This document shows positions 56,328-64,000 of a DNA stretch of 64,000 bases, piece after piece. Origin of the DNA: Nonomuraea rubra (lineage in GTDB: Bacteria; Actinomycetota; Actinomycetes; Streptosporangiales; Streptosporangiaceae); the NCBI RefSeq assembly GCF_014207985.1, contig NZ_JACHMI010000002.1, positions 1 to 64,000 of the forward strand, given 5' to 3'. A model generated the notes under the pieces. The model did not search any database, was not told where the DNA came from, and was given only the letters and a program-made list of their open reading frames with translations. Both the position numbers and the translations under genes were made by a program. The first letter of the stretch is position 1, and each line of letters begins with the position of its first letter.

Positions 56328-57902
56328 ATGCCGCTTCCCGAGCGTAATCAGGAGTGGCCGCCGCCAGCGATCCGACAGGAGATGCGGCTCTACGACACTC
56401 ACGGCGCCTGGTACGCCGGCGACCCGGACAAGCTGGCGCAGGTGTACGGCGGCAACCGGGCAGCGCCGATGGTGGGGATGGACCCGAAGGGCTGGGACCG
56501 GCCGATCAGCCGCATGGGCGGATACCTCGGGCGTGCAGTCCGCTACTTCTGGGGAACGCCCACACCGGCCGCGCAGTCACGAGCGACGAAGCTTCACATC
56601 CCGCTCGCCGCCGATATCGCCGCCACCAGCGCCGACCTGCTGTTCAGCGAGCCACCGACACTCAAGCTGAAGGGCAAGAAGGGGCAGCAGCGGCTCGACA
56701 GCGTGCTGCACGAGGCCGGCGTCTACGGCAGCCTCCTGGAGGCCGCAGAGCTGGCCGCCGCATACGGGGGCGTCTACCTGCGGGTCGGCTGGGACACGAC
56801 GATGGCTGACCACCCGGTCGTGGACGCGTTGCCGCCGGACGCCGCCGTGCCCGAGTTCCACAACGGCCGGCTGAAGGCGGTGACGTTCTGGCGGGTCGTC
56901 TACGAGGACGACCGGTCGGGCGAGGTGTGGCGGCACCTGGAGAAGCACGAGAAGGGCCGCGTCTTCCATGGCTTGTACCTGGGCGATGAGGATCACCTGG
57001 GCAGGCAGATGCCGTTGGAGGATCACCCGGCGACCGCCGAGTTCGCCGAGCTGGTGGACGAGGATGGCGGGTTCGACAGCGGGTTCGATCGTGGCCTGCT
57101 GGTTGAGTACATCCCGAACATGCGCCCGCACAGGATGATCCGGGGTACGGCGGTCGGCCGCAGTGACTATGCGGGCGTTGAGCCGTTGCTGGACGCGTTG
57201 GATGAGACGTGGACGTCTTGGATGCGGGACCTGCGGCTCGGTAAGGCGAGGATCATCGTCCCGGAGATCTACCTGACGACGGCCGGGCGCGGCCAGGCAG
57301 CGTCGTGGGATCCGGATCGGGAGATCTACAGTCCGTTGGGCGGCATGCTGCCGTCGCCGCAGAACCCCGGCAGCATGATCACCCTGAGCCAGTTCAAGAT
57401 CCGGGTGCAAGAGCATGCGGAGACGTCGAAGCACCTGGTGGAGCAGATCGTTCGCGGTGCCGGGTATGCGCTGCAGTCGTTCGCTGAGGGTGGCAATGGC
57501 CAGGCCAAGACGGCGACCGAGATCCACATGGAGAAGCACCGGTCGTACTCGACGCGCGGCCGGAAAATCGGCTACTGGACACCGCGACTCGCGTGGCTGT
57601 CGGAGGCGATGCTGGCCGTCGATCACGCGGTGTTCGGGACGAAGGTCGTGGCTGAGCGGGCGACCGTGGAATGGCCGGACGGCGTCATGCCCGACCCCGA
57701 GAGCATGGGCCGCACGCTGGACATGCTGAACCGGGCGCAAGCCGTCAGCCTGGACACGAAGATCCGTTGGGTTCACCCCGACTGGGACGACGTCCAGGTC
57801 CAAGCTGAGAAGGAGCGGCTGCGCGACGAGCTCGGGCTGAACGTGCCGGACCCGGCAGCCCTGGGCGAGACGTGGATCCCTGACGCGAGCGGCGACGACT
57901 GA
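56328..57902 (+). CDS. Portal protein (SPP1 gp6-like)
   Basis: 524 residues from ATG 56328 with AGGAGG upstream. The early region has ATKLHIPLAADIAATSADLLFSEPP, the middle has GRSDYAGVEPLLDALDETWTSW, and the late helix has RGAGYALQSF..KTATEI, the pattern of SPP1/A118-type portal proteins. It forms the dodecameric vertex channel through which terminase pumps DNA. Its stop overlaps the minor capsid start (TGATG). Confidence 0.9.
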   Translation: MPLPERNQEWPPPAIRQEMRLYDTHGAWYAGDPDKLAQVYGGNRAAPMVGMDPKGWDRPISRMGGYLGRAVRYFWGTPTPAAQSRATKLHIPLAADIAATSADLLFSEPPTLKLKGKKGQQRLDSVLHEAGVYGSLLEAAELAAAYGGVYLRVGWDTTMADHPVVDALPPDAAVPEFHNGRLKAVTFWRVVYEDDRSGEVWRHLEKHEKGRVFHGLYLGDEDHLGRQMPLEDHPATAEFAELVDEDGGFDSGFDRGLLVEYIPNMRPHRMIRGTAVGRSDYAGVEPLLDALDETWTSWMRDLRLGKARIIVPEIYLTTAGRGQAASWDPDREIYSPLGGMLPSPQNPGSMITLSQFKIRVQEHAETSKHLVEQIVRGAGYALQSFAEGGNGQAKTATEIHMEKHRSYSTRGRKIGYWTPRLAWLSEAMLAVDHAVFGTKVVAERATVEWPDGVMPDPESMGRTLDMLNRAQAVSLDTKIRWVHPDWDDVQVQAEKERLRDELGLNVPDPAALGETWIPDASGDD

Positions 57903-59878
57903 TGACCATCACTCCAGCCGCTGCCATCGAGGAGGGTCTGGAGCAGGCGCGCAAGGTCGCCGCCATGTACGCCGACGCGGAGACGGCGCTGCTGGAGCGC
58001 ATCGCCGCGCGGGTCGGCAAGGACCTTGACAACGACGATGGCGACGACTGGGCGGACAAGCGGCTCTCCGAGGTGACGCAGCTCCGGAAGGAAGCCGAAG
58101 CGATCGTCCGCCGGTTGCAGGCCGCGTCGAGAGCTGCCGCTGAGGCGGCGGTGCTGGAAACGTGGGCCGAAGGCATGGACGCCGCGGTGCGCGGTGCCGT
58201 GTTGCAGGTCCACGACCGGAAGGTCCGGAAGCGGCTGGCCAAGGTGCTGGAGGACGCGAAGAACCTCGGCGCGAGCCGGGGCATCAACGCCGGCCAGGGC
58301 GTTGCCGAGCTGGCCGCGCAGACCGTTCGTATGGTCACGTCGGTCCATGAGGGCGCGCTGCGGGCGGTGGACGACATCTTCCGCAACGTCGTCGCCGAGA
58401 CTGCCAGCCGAGCGCTGATCGGCGCGGAGACTCGGCGGGAGGCGGCGCAGCGTGCGCTCGACCGGTTCACGGCCGAGGGCATCAAGGGGTTCACTGACTC
58501 GGCCAACCCGCCCCGGACCTGGAGCATGGCCAGCTACGCCGAGATGGCTATGCGGACGGCCGTCGCTCGGGCGGCGGTGGACGGTCATCTGTCCACGCTG
58601 CGCGAGGCCGGGATCAACCTGGTCAGCGTGTCGCGGCTGCCGTACACGTGCGACCGATGCGCCCGCTGGGAGGGTGAGGTACTGGCCCTGTCCGGATCGG
58701 CGGGCACGCGCGTGGAGGAGAACCCAGCCACGGGCGTGCAGGTGTTCGTGCAGGTCGCGGGGACGGTCGCGGAGGCCCGGTTGGCGGGCCTGCTGCACCC
58801 GAACTGCGGGCACAGCCTGAACGCCTACCTGCCTGGAGTGTCGAGGCCGGCGCCCGTTGTGCAGTCGAAGACCACCTACAAGGAGTCGCAGCGGCAGCGC
58901 TACCTGGAGCGGAAGGTCCGCGAGACCAAGCGGCGCGCGGCGGTTGCGCTCGACGACGACGCCCGCGCGAAGGCGGATGCGAAGACGGCCGCCTACCAGC
59001 AGCAGCTCAAGGAGCTGACGAAGGCGACAGGGCTGCGACGCAGAACCGATCGGGAGAGGGCCGACGCCCCGTCTGCGGACCTGGATGAGCTGACCGACCG
59101 GGAACTCGCCGACCTGGCCAGCAAGTTCAGCCACGACGAGCAGGCGCTGGCCCGGCTTGAGCAGGAGATGAGCCGCCGCGACGAGGCCGACGCGGCGGCT
59201 GCGCGGGCAGCCGGCCCGGCTGCGCAGGACGACCCGATCGCCGCGTTGTCGGAGATCAACGACCTGGGCGACCTGACCGACGACCACGTGTTGGCGCTGA
59301 TGGAGCGGTACCGCGACGACGAGCAGGGCATGGCCCGCGCGCTCGACGAGCTGGACCGCATCGAGAGGCAGACTCGCGCGCGTGAGAACTGGTCGTGGAA
59401 CTGGCGCGAGGAGGAGACCGACGCCGACCGGGCGATTTCGGACCTCATCGCGTCGGGCCGCTACTCCTACATGGACGCGTACGCCGAGGTGCACGGGCTG
59501 GACCCGGCCGAGCTGGACCGTCAGGAGCGGCGGGCCCTGCTGGAGGCGGACCGCCGGCCGGGCGAGGACATCGATCAGACGGTGCGCCGCCTGTACGCCG
59601 AATGGCTCGACCAGGCGTACGAGCGGGCCGAGGCCGACACGAACGGCTTCCTGCTGAACGCCGAAGGGCGTGCGGCCGGGATCAACGAGCGGTCGCTGTT
59701 CTCCGGGCCGGCCGCGCGCGCCAGGAAGTACGCCAGCGAGGAGCTGCTGCGCTGGTGGGCGAACAACGCGCGGCTCACCCTCACAGAGTTCCGCGCGCAG
59801 TGGCTCGGGCGGGAGTCCGACCGGCGGGCGGCCGAGCAGATCCGAGCGGGCGGCGCCGGGAGGGAGTTCGGAGTATGA
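57902..59878 (+). CDS. Phage minor capsid protein with long C-terminal extension
   Basis: 658 residues from ATG 57902. Residues 1-330 match the minor capsid 2 family of SPP1/A118-like phages: helical start, TWSMASYAEMAMRTAVARAA, VSVSRLPYTCDRCARWEGEV, and LLHPNCGHSLNAYLPG. The CDRC..HPNC pattern suggests metal binding. The C-terminal 320 residues are charged and helical with no family match, containing several DELTDRELADLASKF-like segments. That makes it longer than typical homologues and possibly ejected with DNA. Confidence 0.88.
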   Translation: MTITPAAAIEEGLEQARKVAAMYADAETALLERIAARVGKDLDNDDGDDWADKRLSEVTQLRKEAEAIVRRLQAASRAAAEAAVLETWAEGMDAAVRGAVLQVHDRKVRKRLAKVLEDAKNLGASRGINAGQGVAELAAQTVRMVTSVHEGALRAVDDIFRNVVAETASRALIGAETRREAAQRALDRFTAEGIKGFTDSANPPRTWSMASYAEMAMRTAVARAAVDGHLSTLREAGINLVSVSRLPYTCDRCARWEGEVLALSGSAGTRVEENPATGVQVFVQVAGTVAEARLAGLLHPNCGHSLNAYLPGVSRPAPVVQSKTTYKESQRQRYLERKVRETKRRAAVALDDDARAKADAKTAAYQQQLKELTKATGLRRRTDRERADAPSADLDELTDRELADLASKFSHDEQALARLEQEMSRRDEADAAAARAAGPAAQDDPIAALSEINDLGDLTDDHVLALMERYRDDEQGMARALDELDRIERQTRARENWSWNWREEETDADRAISDLIASGRYSYMDAYAEVHGLDPAELDRQERRALLEADRRPGEDIDQTVRRLYAEWLDQAYERAEADTNGFLLNAEGRAAGINERSLFSGPAARARKYASEELLRWWANNARLTLTEFRAQWLGRESDRRAAEQIRAGGAGREFGV

Positions 59879-60045
59879 CCATTTCCGAGACTGACCGCAG
59901 AGCGGCCGTGACGTTCGGTCGTCTGGCTGGCGAGCGCGGCATGCCGGTCACCGTCTGCCCGTACCCGGTGCGGGGCGATGACCGGGCGCGTGCGCTGCGG
60001 CTGCTGTGGATGCGCACGTACGCGCGGCACACCTCGGGCGCATAG
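59875..60045 (+). CDS. Rmf/CrpP-like small protein
   Basis: 56 residues from ATG 59875, overlapping the preceding stop. GRLAGERGMPVTVCPYPVRG and RALRLLWMRTYARH fit the short Rmf/CrpP pattern (Gly-Ala helix, CPY turn, Trp helix). Rmf binds ribosomes. A CrpP homologue was reported to phosphorylate ciprofloxacin, a claim still debated. The actual role in phages is unknown. Confidence 0.55.
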   Translation: MTISETDRRAAVTFGRLAGERGMPVTVCPYPVRGDDRARALRLLWMRTYARHTSGA

Positions 60046-60121
60046 ACGCGCCCTTCTTCGGTCCGCCAGGCGCGGGCCTTTCCCATGTTCCGACGACACG
60101 CTCCAGGAGGGCGATCTCGTC

Positions 60122-60883
60122 ATGCCTGAAAACACTGTGCCGACCACCGACGACAGCGGCGAAGGCCAGCCGCAGCAGGAGCAGAACCCTCCGGCTGGGG
60201 CCGGGGTCACGCCGTCCGAGCCGCCGGCGGCGGACGAGGCGGGGGTCAACCCCGACGCCAAGCGCGTGGACCAGCTCCCGACGTGGGCGCAGAAGCTCAT
60301 CAAGGACACCCGCGCGGAGGCGGCCGACTGGCGGTCCAAGCTGAAGGACGCGCAGAAGACCGCCGACGAGGCGACCGCCAAGCAGGGGCCGTCTCCGGAG
60401 GAGATCACCGAGAAGGTGAAGACGGATTTCGCTCAGCAGATCGCCAAGGCGTTGGGCCTGGCGGCTGAGGAGGAGACGCCGATCGACCCGCAGAAGGTGA
60501 TCGAGACTCTGACGGCCGAGCGGGACACCACGGCGAAGGAGCGCGACTCGGAGAGGGAACGGCACCGCCGTGCCTTGATCGAGCTGGCGGTGCACCGCGC
60601 CAGTCAGAAGGTCGGTGCGGACCCGGACGCCCTGCTCGATTCCAGGTCGTTTCTCAAGGCGGTCCGGGACATGGACCCGGACGCCGACGACTTCTCCACC
60701 AGCCTGACGGAGACGATCCAGACGGCGGTGGAGAACAACCCGAAGTTCAAGGCGGCCACCCAGGCGGGGCCGCCCGCGCGCTCGGGGGGCGAGTTCACCG
60801 GCGGGCCTGGTGAGCGAGCGCCGAGTTCCGAGCCCTCCATTGACGAGTTCCGCGCCAGGCGTAAGAAGCGCGCCTCGTCCTAG
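60122..60883 (+). CDS. Capsid scaffolding protein
   Basis: 253 residues from ATG 60122 with CAGGAG upstream. Low-complexity acidic N-terminus, long central coiled coil (KLKDAQKTADEATAKQ, TLTAERDTTAKERDSERERH) and a basic C-terminus (FRARRKKRASS) that would contact the coat protein. The position directly before the major capsid gene is diagnostic. It guides prohead assembly and is then lost. Confidence 0.85.
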   Translation: MPENTVPTTDDSGEGQPQQEQNPPAGAGVTPSEPPAADEAGVNPDAKRVDQLPTWAQKLIKDTRAEAADWRSKLKDAQKTADEATAKQGPSPEEITEKVKTDFAQQIAKALGLAAEEETPIDPQKVIETLTAERDTTAKERDSERERHRRALIELAVHRASQKVGADPDALLDSRSFLKAVRDMDPDADDFSTSLTETIQTAVENNPKFKAATQAGPPARSGGEFTGGPGERAPSSEPSIDEFRARRKKRASS

Positions 60884-60889
60884 TCGCTG

Positions 60890-60905
60890 ATTGCGGGACC
60901 GCAAT
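60890..60905. promoter_or_regulatory. Dispersed site, family 1, before the capsid gene
   Basis: ATTGCGGGACCGCAAT lies in the 50-base scaffold-capsid gap, seven bases after a stop codon. It is the only copy seen in the late region. Confidence 0.6.
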
Positions 60906-60933
60906 TAGCTCTCCAAAGAGGTGAAAGGCCCGA

Positions 60934-61872
60934 ATGGCTAACACTTTCCTGACCCCGAGCATTATCGCCAAGGCGGCGCTGGCCACGCTGTACGAGACCT
61001 GCGTCATGGCCCAGCTTGTCCACCGCGATTATGAGCAGGAGTTCGTCTCCCGCGTGGGCGACACGATCTCCGTGCGGAAGCCCGCCGTGTTCCAGGCGAA
61101 CGAGTTCGACCGGGCGACCGGCATCCAGATCCAGAACGCGTCCGAGGGCAGCGTGCCGATCACGCTGAACCACTTCGCCGACGTGAGCTTCAGCGTCACC
61201 GCCGAGGAGCTGACGCTGGAGATCGAGGACTTCGGCACGCAGCTCCTCAACCCCGCGATGGAGGCGATCTCGCAGAAGATCGACAGGGACATTCTGAGCC
61301 TCAGGAACGACATCGTGCAGCGCGTGGGCGTCCCGGGCACGACTCCCACGGGCCTCACCGGCGAGGTGATCCACCCGTACGACGACCCGAAGACGGCGAT
61401 CGACGCCAGGCGCGTGCTCAACCAGCGGAACGTCCCGGCGGCGGATAGGCATCTGGTGATCGGCCCGGAGATCGAGGCGCTCTGGCTGTCGGATCCGCTG
61501 TTCCACCAGGCCGACGTCAGGGGCGACACGGACGGTCTCCGCGAGGCTTCGCTGGGCAGGCGAGTCTTCGGTCACGATGCCTACCAGACCCAGAACATCG
61601 ACGCGCCCACGGGCACGCCGACGACTGGCCAGCCGAACACCGAGATCGGAGTGGCTTTCCATAGGACCGCTTTCGCGTTGGTGACTAGGCCCTTGGTCCT
61701 TCCGCAGGGCGCGGCCAACGCCGCCGTGGAGAGCTACAAGGGCTTCGGCGTCCGCGTGGTGATGGACTACGACATCTCGAAGAAGCAGGACATCGTGTCG
61801 GTGGACTGCCTCTACGGCGTCAAGACTCTCGACGCCAACAGGGCTGTGCTGATCCACGGGGTCGCGGCGTGA
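60934..61872 (+). CDS. Major capsid protein (P22 coat-like HK97 fold)
   Basis: 312 residues from ATG 60934 with GAGGTGAAAGG upstream. ANTFLTPSIIAKAALATLYE at the start, FVSRVGDTISVRKP, FADVSFSVTAEELTLEIEDF and late VRVVMDYDISKKQDIVSVD are typical of the P22 coat/gp5 group in actinophages. It forms the icosahedral shell with the scaffold and portal. Confidence 0.92.
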   Translation: MANTFLTPSIIAKAALATLYETCVMAQLVHRDYEQEFVSRVGDTISVRKPAVFQANEFDRATGIQIQNASEGSVPITLNHFADVSFSVTAEELTLEIEDFGTQLLNPAMEAISQKIDRDILSLRNDIVQRVGVPGTTPTGLTGEVIHPYDDPKTAIDARRVLNQRNVPAADRHLVIGPEIEALWLSDPLFHQADVRGDTDGLREASLGRRVFGHDAYQTQNIDAPTGTPTTGQPNTEIGVAFHRTAFALVTRPLVLPQGAANAAVESYKGFGVRVVMDYDISKKQDIVSVDCLYGVKTLDANRAVLIHGVAA

Positions 61873-62087
61873 CCGGCTGGGCCCGATTCGGTGACGTCAT
61901 CTTCCCGCTGTCGTCCGTGACCAGTATCTCGGTCAAGCCCACGACCGGCGGCAAGTACTACGTCGAGGTGGACCGCTACGTGGGCAACTACCTGGTCACG
62001 AACCAGACTCCCGCGATCGACACCAAGGCGGAGGCCACTCAGACGGCCGAGCGGATCGCGCACGGTCTCTACTGGGAGGCCGCGTGA
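61869..62087 (+). CDS. Small head-region protein
   Basis: 72 residues from GTG 61869, overlapping the capsid stop by four bases. Beta-hairpin-rich (GDVIFPLSSVTSISVKP, YYVEVDRYVGNYLV) with a final helix. Possibly a capsid accessory protein; unassigned. Confidence 0.65.
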   Translation: MTGWARFGDVIFPLSSVTSISVKPTTGGKYYVEVDRYVGNYLVTNQTPAIDTKAEATQTAERIAHGLYWEAA

Positions 62088-62368
62088 CGTTCATCTACCG
62101 CAACGCCAACACTGGGCAGGTGGTCCCGCTTGAACAGCGAGACCCCTGCCTGGACATGTTGGACAACTGGCGGATCGTCGGCGGGCCCGAGCCCGCCGAC
62201 GCGTCCGGTCCGGCTTCGGCCGGGCCGGTCCGCCCGTCCGAGCACGACAACAAGGCGGCATGGGTCGAGTACGCGGTCGCGCGCGGCATGTCCGAGAGCG
62301 ACGCCAAGGCGCTGAGTAAGGCGGCCTTGATCGAGGAGTTCGGGGAGGACGACGATGGCGAGGACTGA
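62084..62368 (+). CDS. Head-region protein with C-terminal SAP/LEM-like helix pair
   Basis: 94 residues from GTG 62084. An N-terminal beta segment ends in DMLDNWRIV, then a Pro/Ala linker. The C-terminus AAWVEYAVARGMSESDAKAL, then SKAALIEEFGE, resembles the short helical domain found in many phage head proteins. Overlaps on both sides show coupled expression. Confidence 0.65.
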   Translation: MTFIYRNANTGQVVPLEQRDPCLDMLDNWRIVGGPEPADASGPASAGPVRPSEHDNKAAWVEYAVARGMSESDAKALSKAALIEEFGEDDDGED

Positions 62369-62696
62369 TCTGGCCGTCCGGCCCATGCCGCGCATCGGCG
62401 TTGCGCTCGGCGTCGGCCTGGTCGCGGCCAACGTGGACGGCAACGCCTTCGACCACACCGACCGGCGCATGCTGCTGATCAAGAACAGCAACGGCGCGCC
62501 CGCGACGGTGACCGTGCAGATCCCGGCGACGGTCGAGGGCCAGGACGTGGAGGACCTGCCGGTCACCATCCCGGCCAACGACAGCGTGCTGCTGCCGCCG
62601 TTCAGCGCGGTGTACCGGCAGGAGAACGGCAAGGTGTACATCGACTACGCGGCCCCGGCTGGCCTCACGGTCGGCGTGCTCGAACAGCCGGTGTAG
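62355..62696 (+). CDS. Putative head decoration/structural protein
   Basis: 113 residues from ATG 62355. A compact beta protein (RRMLLIKNSNGAPATVTVQI, VTIPANDSVLLPPFSAVYRQ) with a jelly-roll-like strand order. It lies between capsid and connector genes, the usual site for cement proteins. Assignment is by position and beta content. Confidence 0.65.
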   Translation: MARTDLAVRPMPRIGVALGVGLVAANVDGNAFDHTDRRMLLIKNSNGAPATVTVQIPATVEGQDVEDLPVTIPANDSVLLPPFSAVYRQENGKVYIDYAAPAGLTVGVLEQPV

Positions 62697-62698
62697 CC

Positions 62699-63091
62699 AT
62701 GGCGTACGCAACCGCTGCCGACTACACGGCATACAGCGGCCAGGCCGCGCCGCCCGACGACATCGACCGGAGGTTGGAGCGCGCGTCCGAGCGCATCGAC
62801 GAGATGCTGTTCGCCTCGATCTACCCGACCGACGACGCTGGCCTGCCCACCCGGCCGGAAGACGTCGAGGCGATGAAACGGGCGACGTGCGCGCAGGTCG
62901 CGTGGACGATCGCCACGGGCGATGAGTTCGGCGTGGCTGCGGCGTTCAAGTCGGTGTCGATCGGCTCGGTCCGGCTGGACCGTGGAGGCTCCGGAGACGC
63001 GCCGCCCCCGCGGTACTCACCGGACGCCTCCTCGATCCTGCAGCGGGCCGGCCTGCTGCCCGGCTACATCCTCGACGGGAGCGTGTGGTGA
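62699..63091 (+). CDS. Head-tail connector (adaptor) protein
   Basis: 130 residues. TAADYTAYSGQAAPPDDIDR at the start, LERASERIDEML, and VEAMKRATCAQVAWTIATGD match the helical gp6/gp15-type adaptor that binds beneath the portal. Its position after the capsid block and before the stopper gene fits. Confidence 0.8.
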   Translation: MAYATAADYTAYSGQAAPPDDIDRRLERASERIDEMLFASIYPTDDAGLPTRPEDVEAMKRATCAQVAWTIATGDEFGVAAAFKSVSIGSVRLDRGGSGDAPPPRYSPDASSILQRAGLLPGYILDGSVW

Positions 63092-63399
63092 TGCTGCCCG
63101 AATGGCTGCTGCGCCACAAGGCGACCATCGAGCCGTTCCAAGGCGACGGCGCGTACGGCCCCGTGTTCGGGGACGCGTTCGAGGCCCGCTGTCTCGTGGA
63201 CGACGAGCGGCGCCTGGTGCGCGACGCCCAGGGCGCCGAGGTCGTCTCCGACACGACCGTGTTCTTCCCTCCGGGCACCACCTGCCCGGAGGGCAGCAGG
63301 GTCACCGTCAACGGGCGGCAGACCACCGTCATCACGTCCTTCGCCCGCGACGGTGGCGGGCTGCCGACCCCGGATCACGTTGAGGTGGTGTGTCGCTGA
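63091..63399 (+). CDS. Head-closure (stopper) protein
   Basis: 102 residues from ATG 63091; in-frame GTG 63085 and 63088 are also possible. Beta-rich: WLLRHKATIEPFQGDGAYGP, RCLVDDERRLVRDAQGAEVV, then CPEGSRVTVNGRQTTVITS, as in SPP1 gp16-like stoppers. It plugs the connector after packaging. Confidence 0.8.
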   Translation: MLPEWLLRHKATIEPFQGDGAYGPVFGDAFEARCLVDDERRLVRDAQGAEVVSDTTVFFPPGTTCPEGSRVTVNGRQTTVITSFARDGGGLPTPDHVEVVCR

Positions 63400-63752
63400 T
63401 GGTCAACGCCAAGTTCAACGCGAAGATCAACGGTGAGGAGATCACCGCAGAGATGCGGCGCGCGGCCGCGCGCGGTCTGCGCCTCGCGACCGAGCACGTG
63501 CTGTCAGTGTCCAATCAGCGGGTGCCGCACGACGTGGGCGACCTGGAGCGATCGGGCGCGGCTGTCGTTGACCGAGAGGACCTGGTCGGCGTCATCTCGT
63601 ACGACACCCCATACGCGCGTACCCAGCACGAGAACCTGGACTACCAGCACAAGCCGGGGCGCACAGCGAAGTTCCTGGAGCTCGCGCTCCGCGAGGAAGC
63701 CGAGACGGTCAAGCTGATGCTCGCCCGGCAGCTCCAGCAGGTGTTCAAGTGA
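63390..63752 (+). CDS. Minor capsid / tail-completion protein (HK97 gp10-like)
   Basis: 120 residues from GTG 63390 (ATG 63399 possible). FNAKINGEEITAEMRRAAAR, RVPHDVGDLERSGAAV and SYDTPYARTQHENLDYQHKP, then GRTAKFLELALREE, match the HK97 gp10/minor capsid family that joins head and tail. It overlaps the next gene by four bases. Confidence 0.8.
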   Translation: MSLMVNAKFNAKINGEEITAEMRRAAARGLRLATEHVLSVSNQRVPHDVGDLERSGAAVVDREDLVGVISYDTPYARTQHENLDYQHKPGRTAKFLELALREEAETVKLMLARQLQQVFK

Positions 63753-64000
63753 GCGGCTGGACGCGCGACCTGCTGACAGGGTTCGCGGTCCTGCTCGGCG
63801 AAGCCGACGTGGCGACCTGGAACCCGAACGGCATCTACACCGACAACCAGACGGCCCTCACGATCGGTGGCCTCCCGGCCAAGCCAGACACAGCGATTGC
63901 GCTCGCCGTGTACGGCGTAGGCCAGGCCGGCGACGACGTTGAACAGCCGGACTCGGCCGTGCAGATGCAGGCCCGATTCCGGGCCAAGACGGACCCCCGG
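63749..64000 (+). CDS. Tail-terminator / minor capsid protein (partial, runs off the window)
   Basis: 84 residues visible from GTG 63749. WTRDLLTGFAVLLGEADVAT, TALTIGGLPAKPDTAIAL and QMQARFRAKTDPR fit the phage minor capsid protein group that caps the tail tube. The gene continues past the right edge, and tail genes are expected beyond. Confidence 0.75.
   Translation, partial: MSGWTRDLLTGFAVLLGEADVATWNPNGIYTDNQTALTIGGLPAKPDTAIALAVYGVGQAGDDVEQPDSAVQMQARFRAKTDPR

Noticed and set aside
57773..59494. Antisense open frame of 573 codons opposite the minor capsid gene
   Set aside because: Same shadow effect; the minor capsid frame has family motifs and coupled neighbours.
59875..60045. Reporting this as a ciprofloxacin-resistance gene on the basis of CrpP similarity
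   Set aside because: The similarity is short, CrpP activity itself is disputed, and the gene lies in a head-assembly operon; no resistance role is claimed.

Overview
The window is most of a temperate bacteriophage genome (or a phage-like integrative element) from a high-GC actinomycete. The evidence is the extreme GC third-position bias, the many GTG and TTG starts, a WhiB-like protein, an actinobacterial LexA (SOS) box and the host-type families it carries. A tyrosine integrase sits at the left edge. A complete packaging and head module occupies the right third and runs off the right edge into neck and tail genes, so the element is longer than 64 kb. I found no tRNA, rRNA, insertion sequence or CRISPR array. 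The att site could not be fixed from this sequence alone.

Layout. 0.1-3.6 kb: leftward integrase, then a rep-like helix-turn-helix gene with a 35-nt palindrome inside it. 4.0-8.8 kb: small accessory genes and a PP2C-type phosphatase. 8.9-16.2 kb: a probable DNA-modification and anti-restriction block, with an ArdC-like protein, a DUF3560-adenine methyltransferase, two PAPS-reductase-like PP-loop proteins, a C5-cytosine methyltransferase and a Tgt/DpdA-like transglycosylase. 16.2-20.2 kb: an XF1762-family protein, an HU-like protein, a YkgJ-like cysteine cluster protein, and a leftward operon of a putative tandem ribbon-helix-helix protein plus tRNA-Ile lysidine synthetase (TilS), normally a chromosomal housekeeping gene. 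20.4-26.6 kb: a DnaQ-type exonuclease, several small membrane or secreted proteins, and GntR, LuxR-type and XRE-type regulators. 26.6-38.9 kb: recombination and early genes, namely a Cas4-like PD-(D/E)XK nuclease, a phiC31 gp3-like RDF-domain protein, a RuvC-like nuclease, helix-turn-helix proteins, WhiB, HAD, SLOG and J-domain proteins. 38.9-40.0 kb: a lambda-O-like replication initiator with iterons in its own coding sequence. 40.5-48.8 kb: a collagen-like membrane protein, cargo genes, a second tyrosine recombinase and a PadR operon. 48.9-51.0 kb: ParB-like, ABC-ATPase/GNAT fusion and ASCH genes. 51.0-64.0 kb: terminase, an appendage protein with repeats, portal, minor capsid, scaffold, major capsid and head-tail joining genes.

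Two families of short palindromic sites are scattered through the element. One (consensus ATAGCGGTACCGCAAT, about 12 copies) mostly lies at gene ends and, where it is asymmetric, is oriented with local transcription. This recalls the stoperators of mycobacteriophage L5. The other (consensus ACGCGTCTGACGCGT) lies in long promoter-containing gaps. Together they suggest element-wide control by its own repressors, with an SOS box at 40.4 kb as a possible link to DNA damage. All functional calls rest on recognised motifs and gene order. No database search was run.
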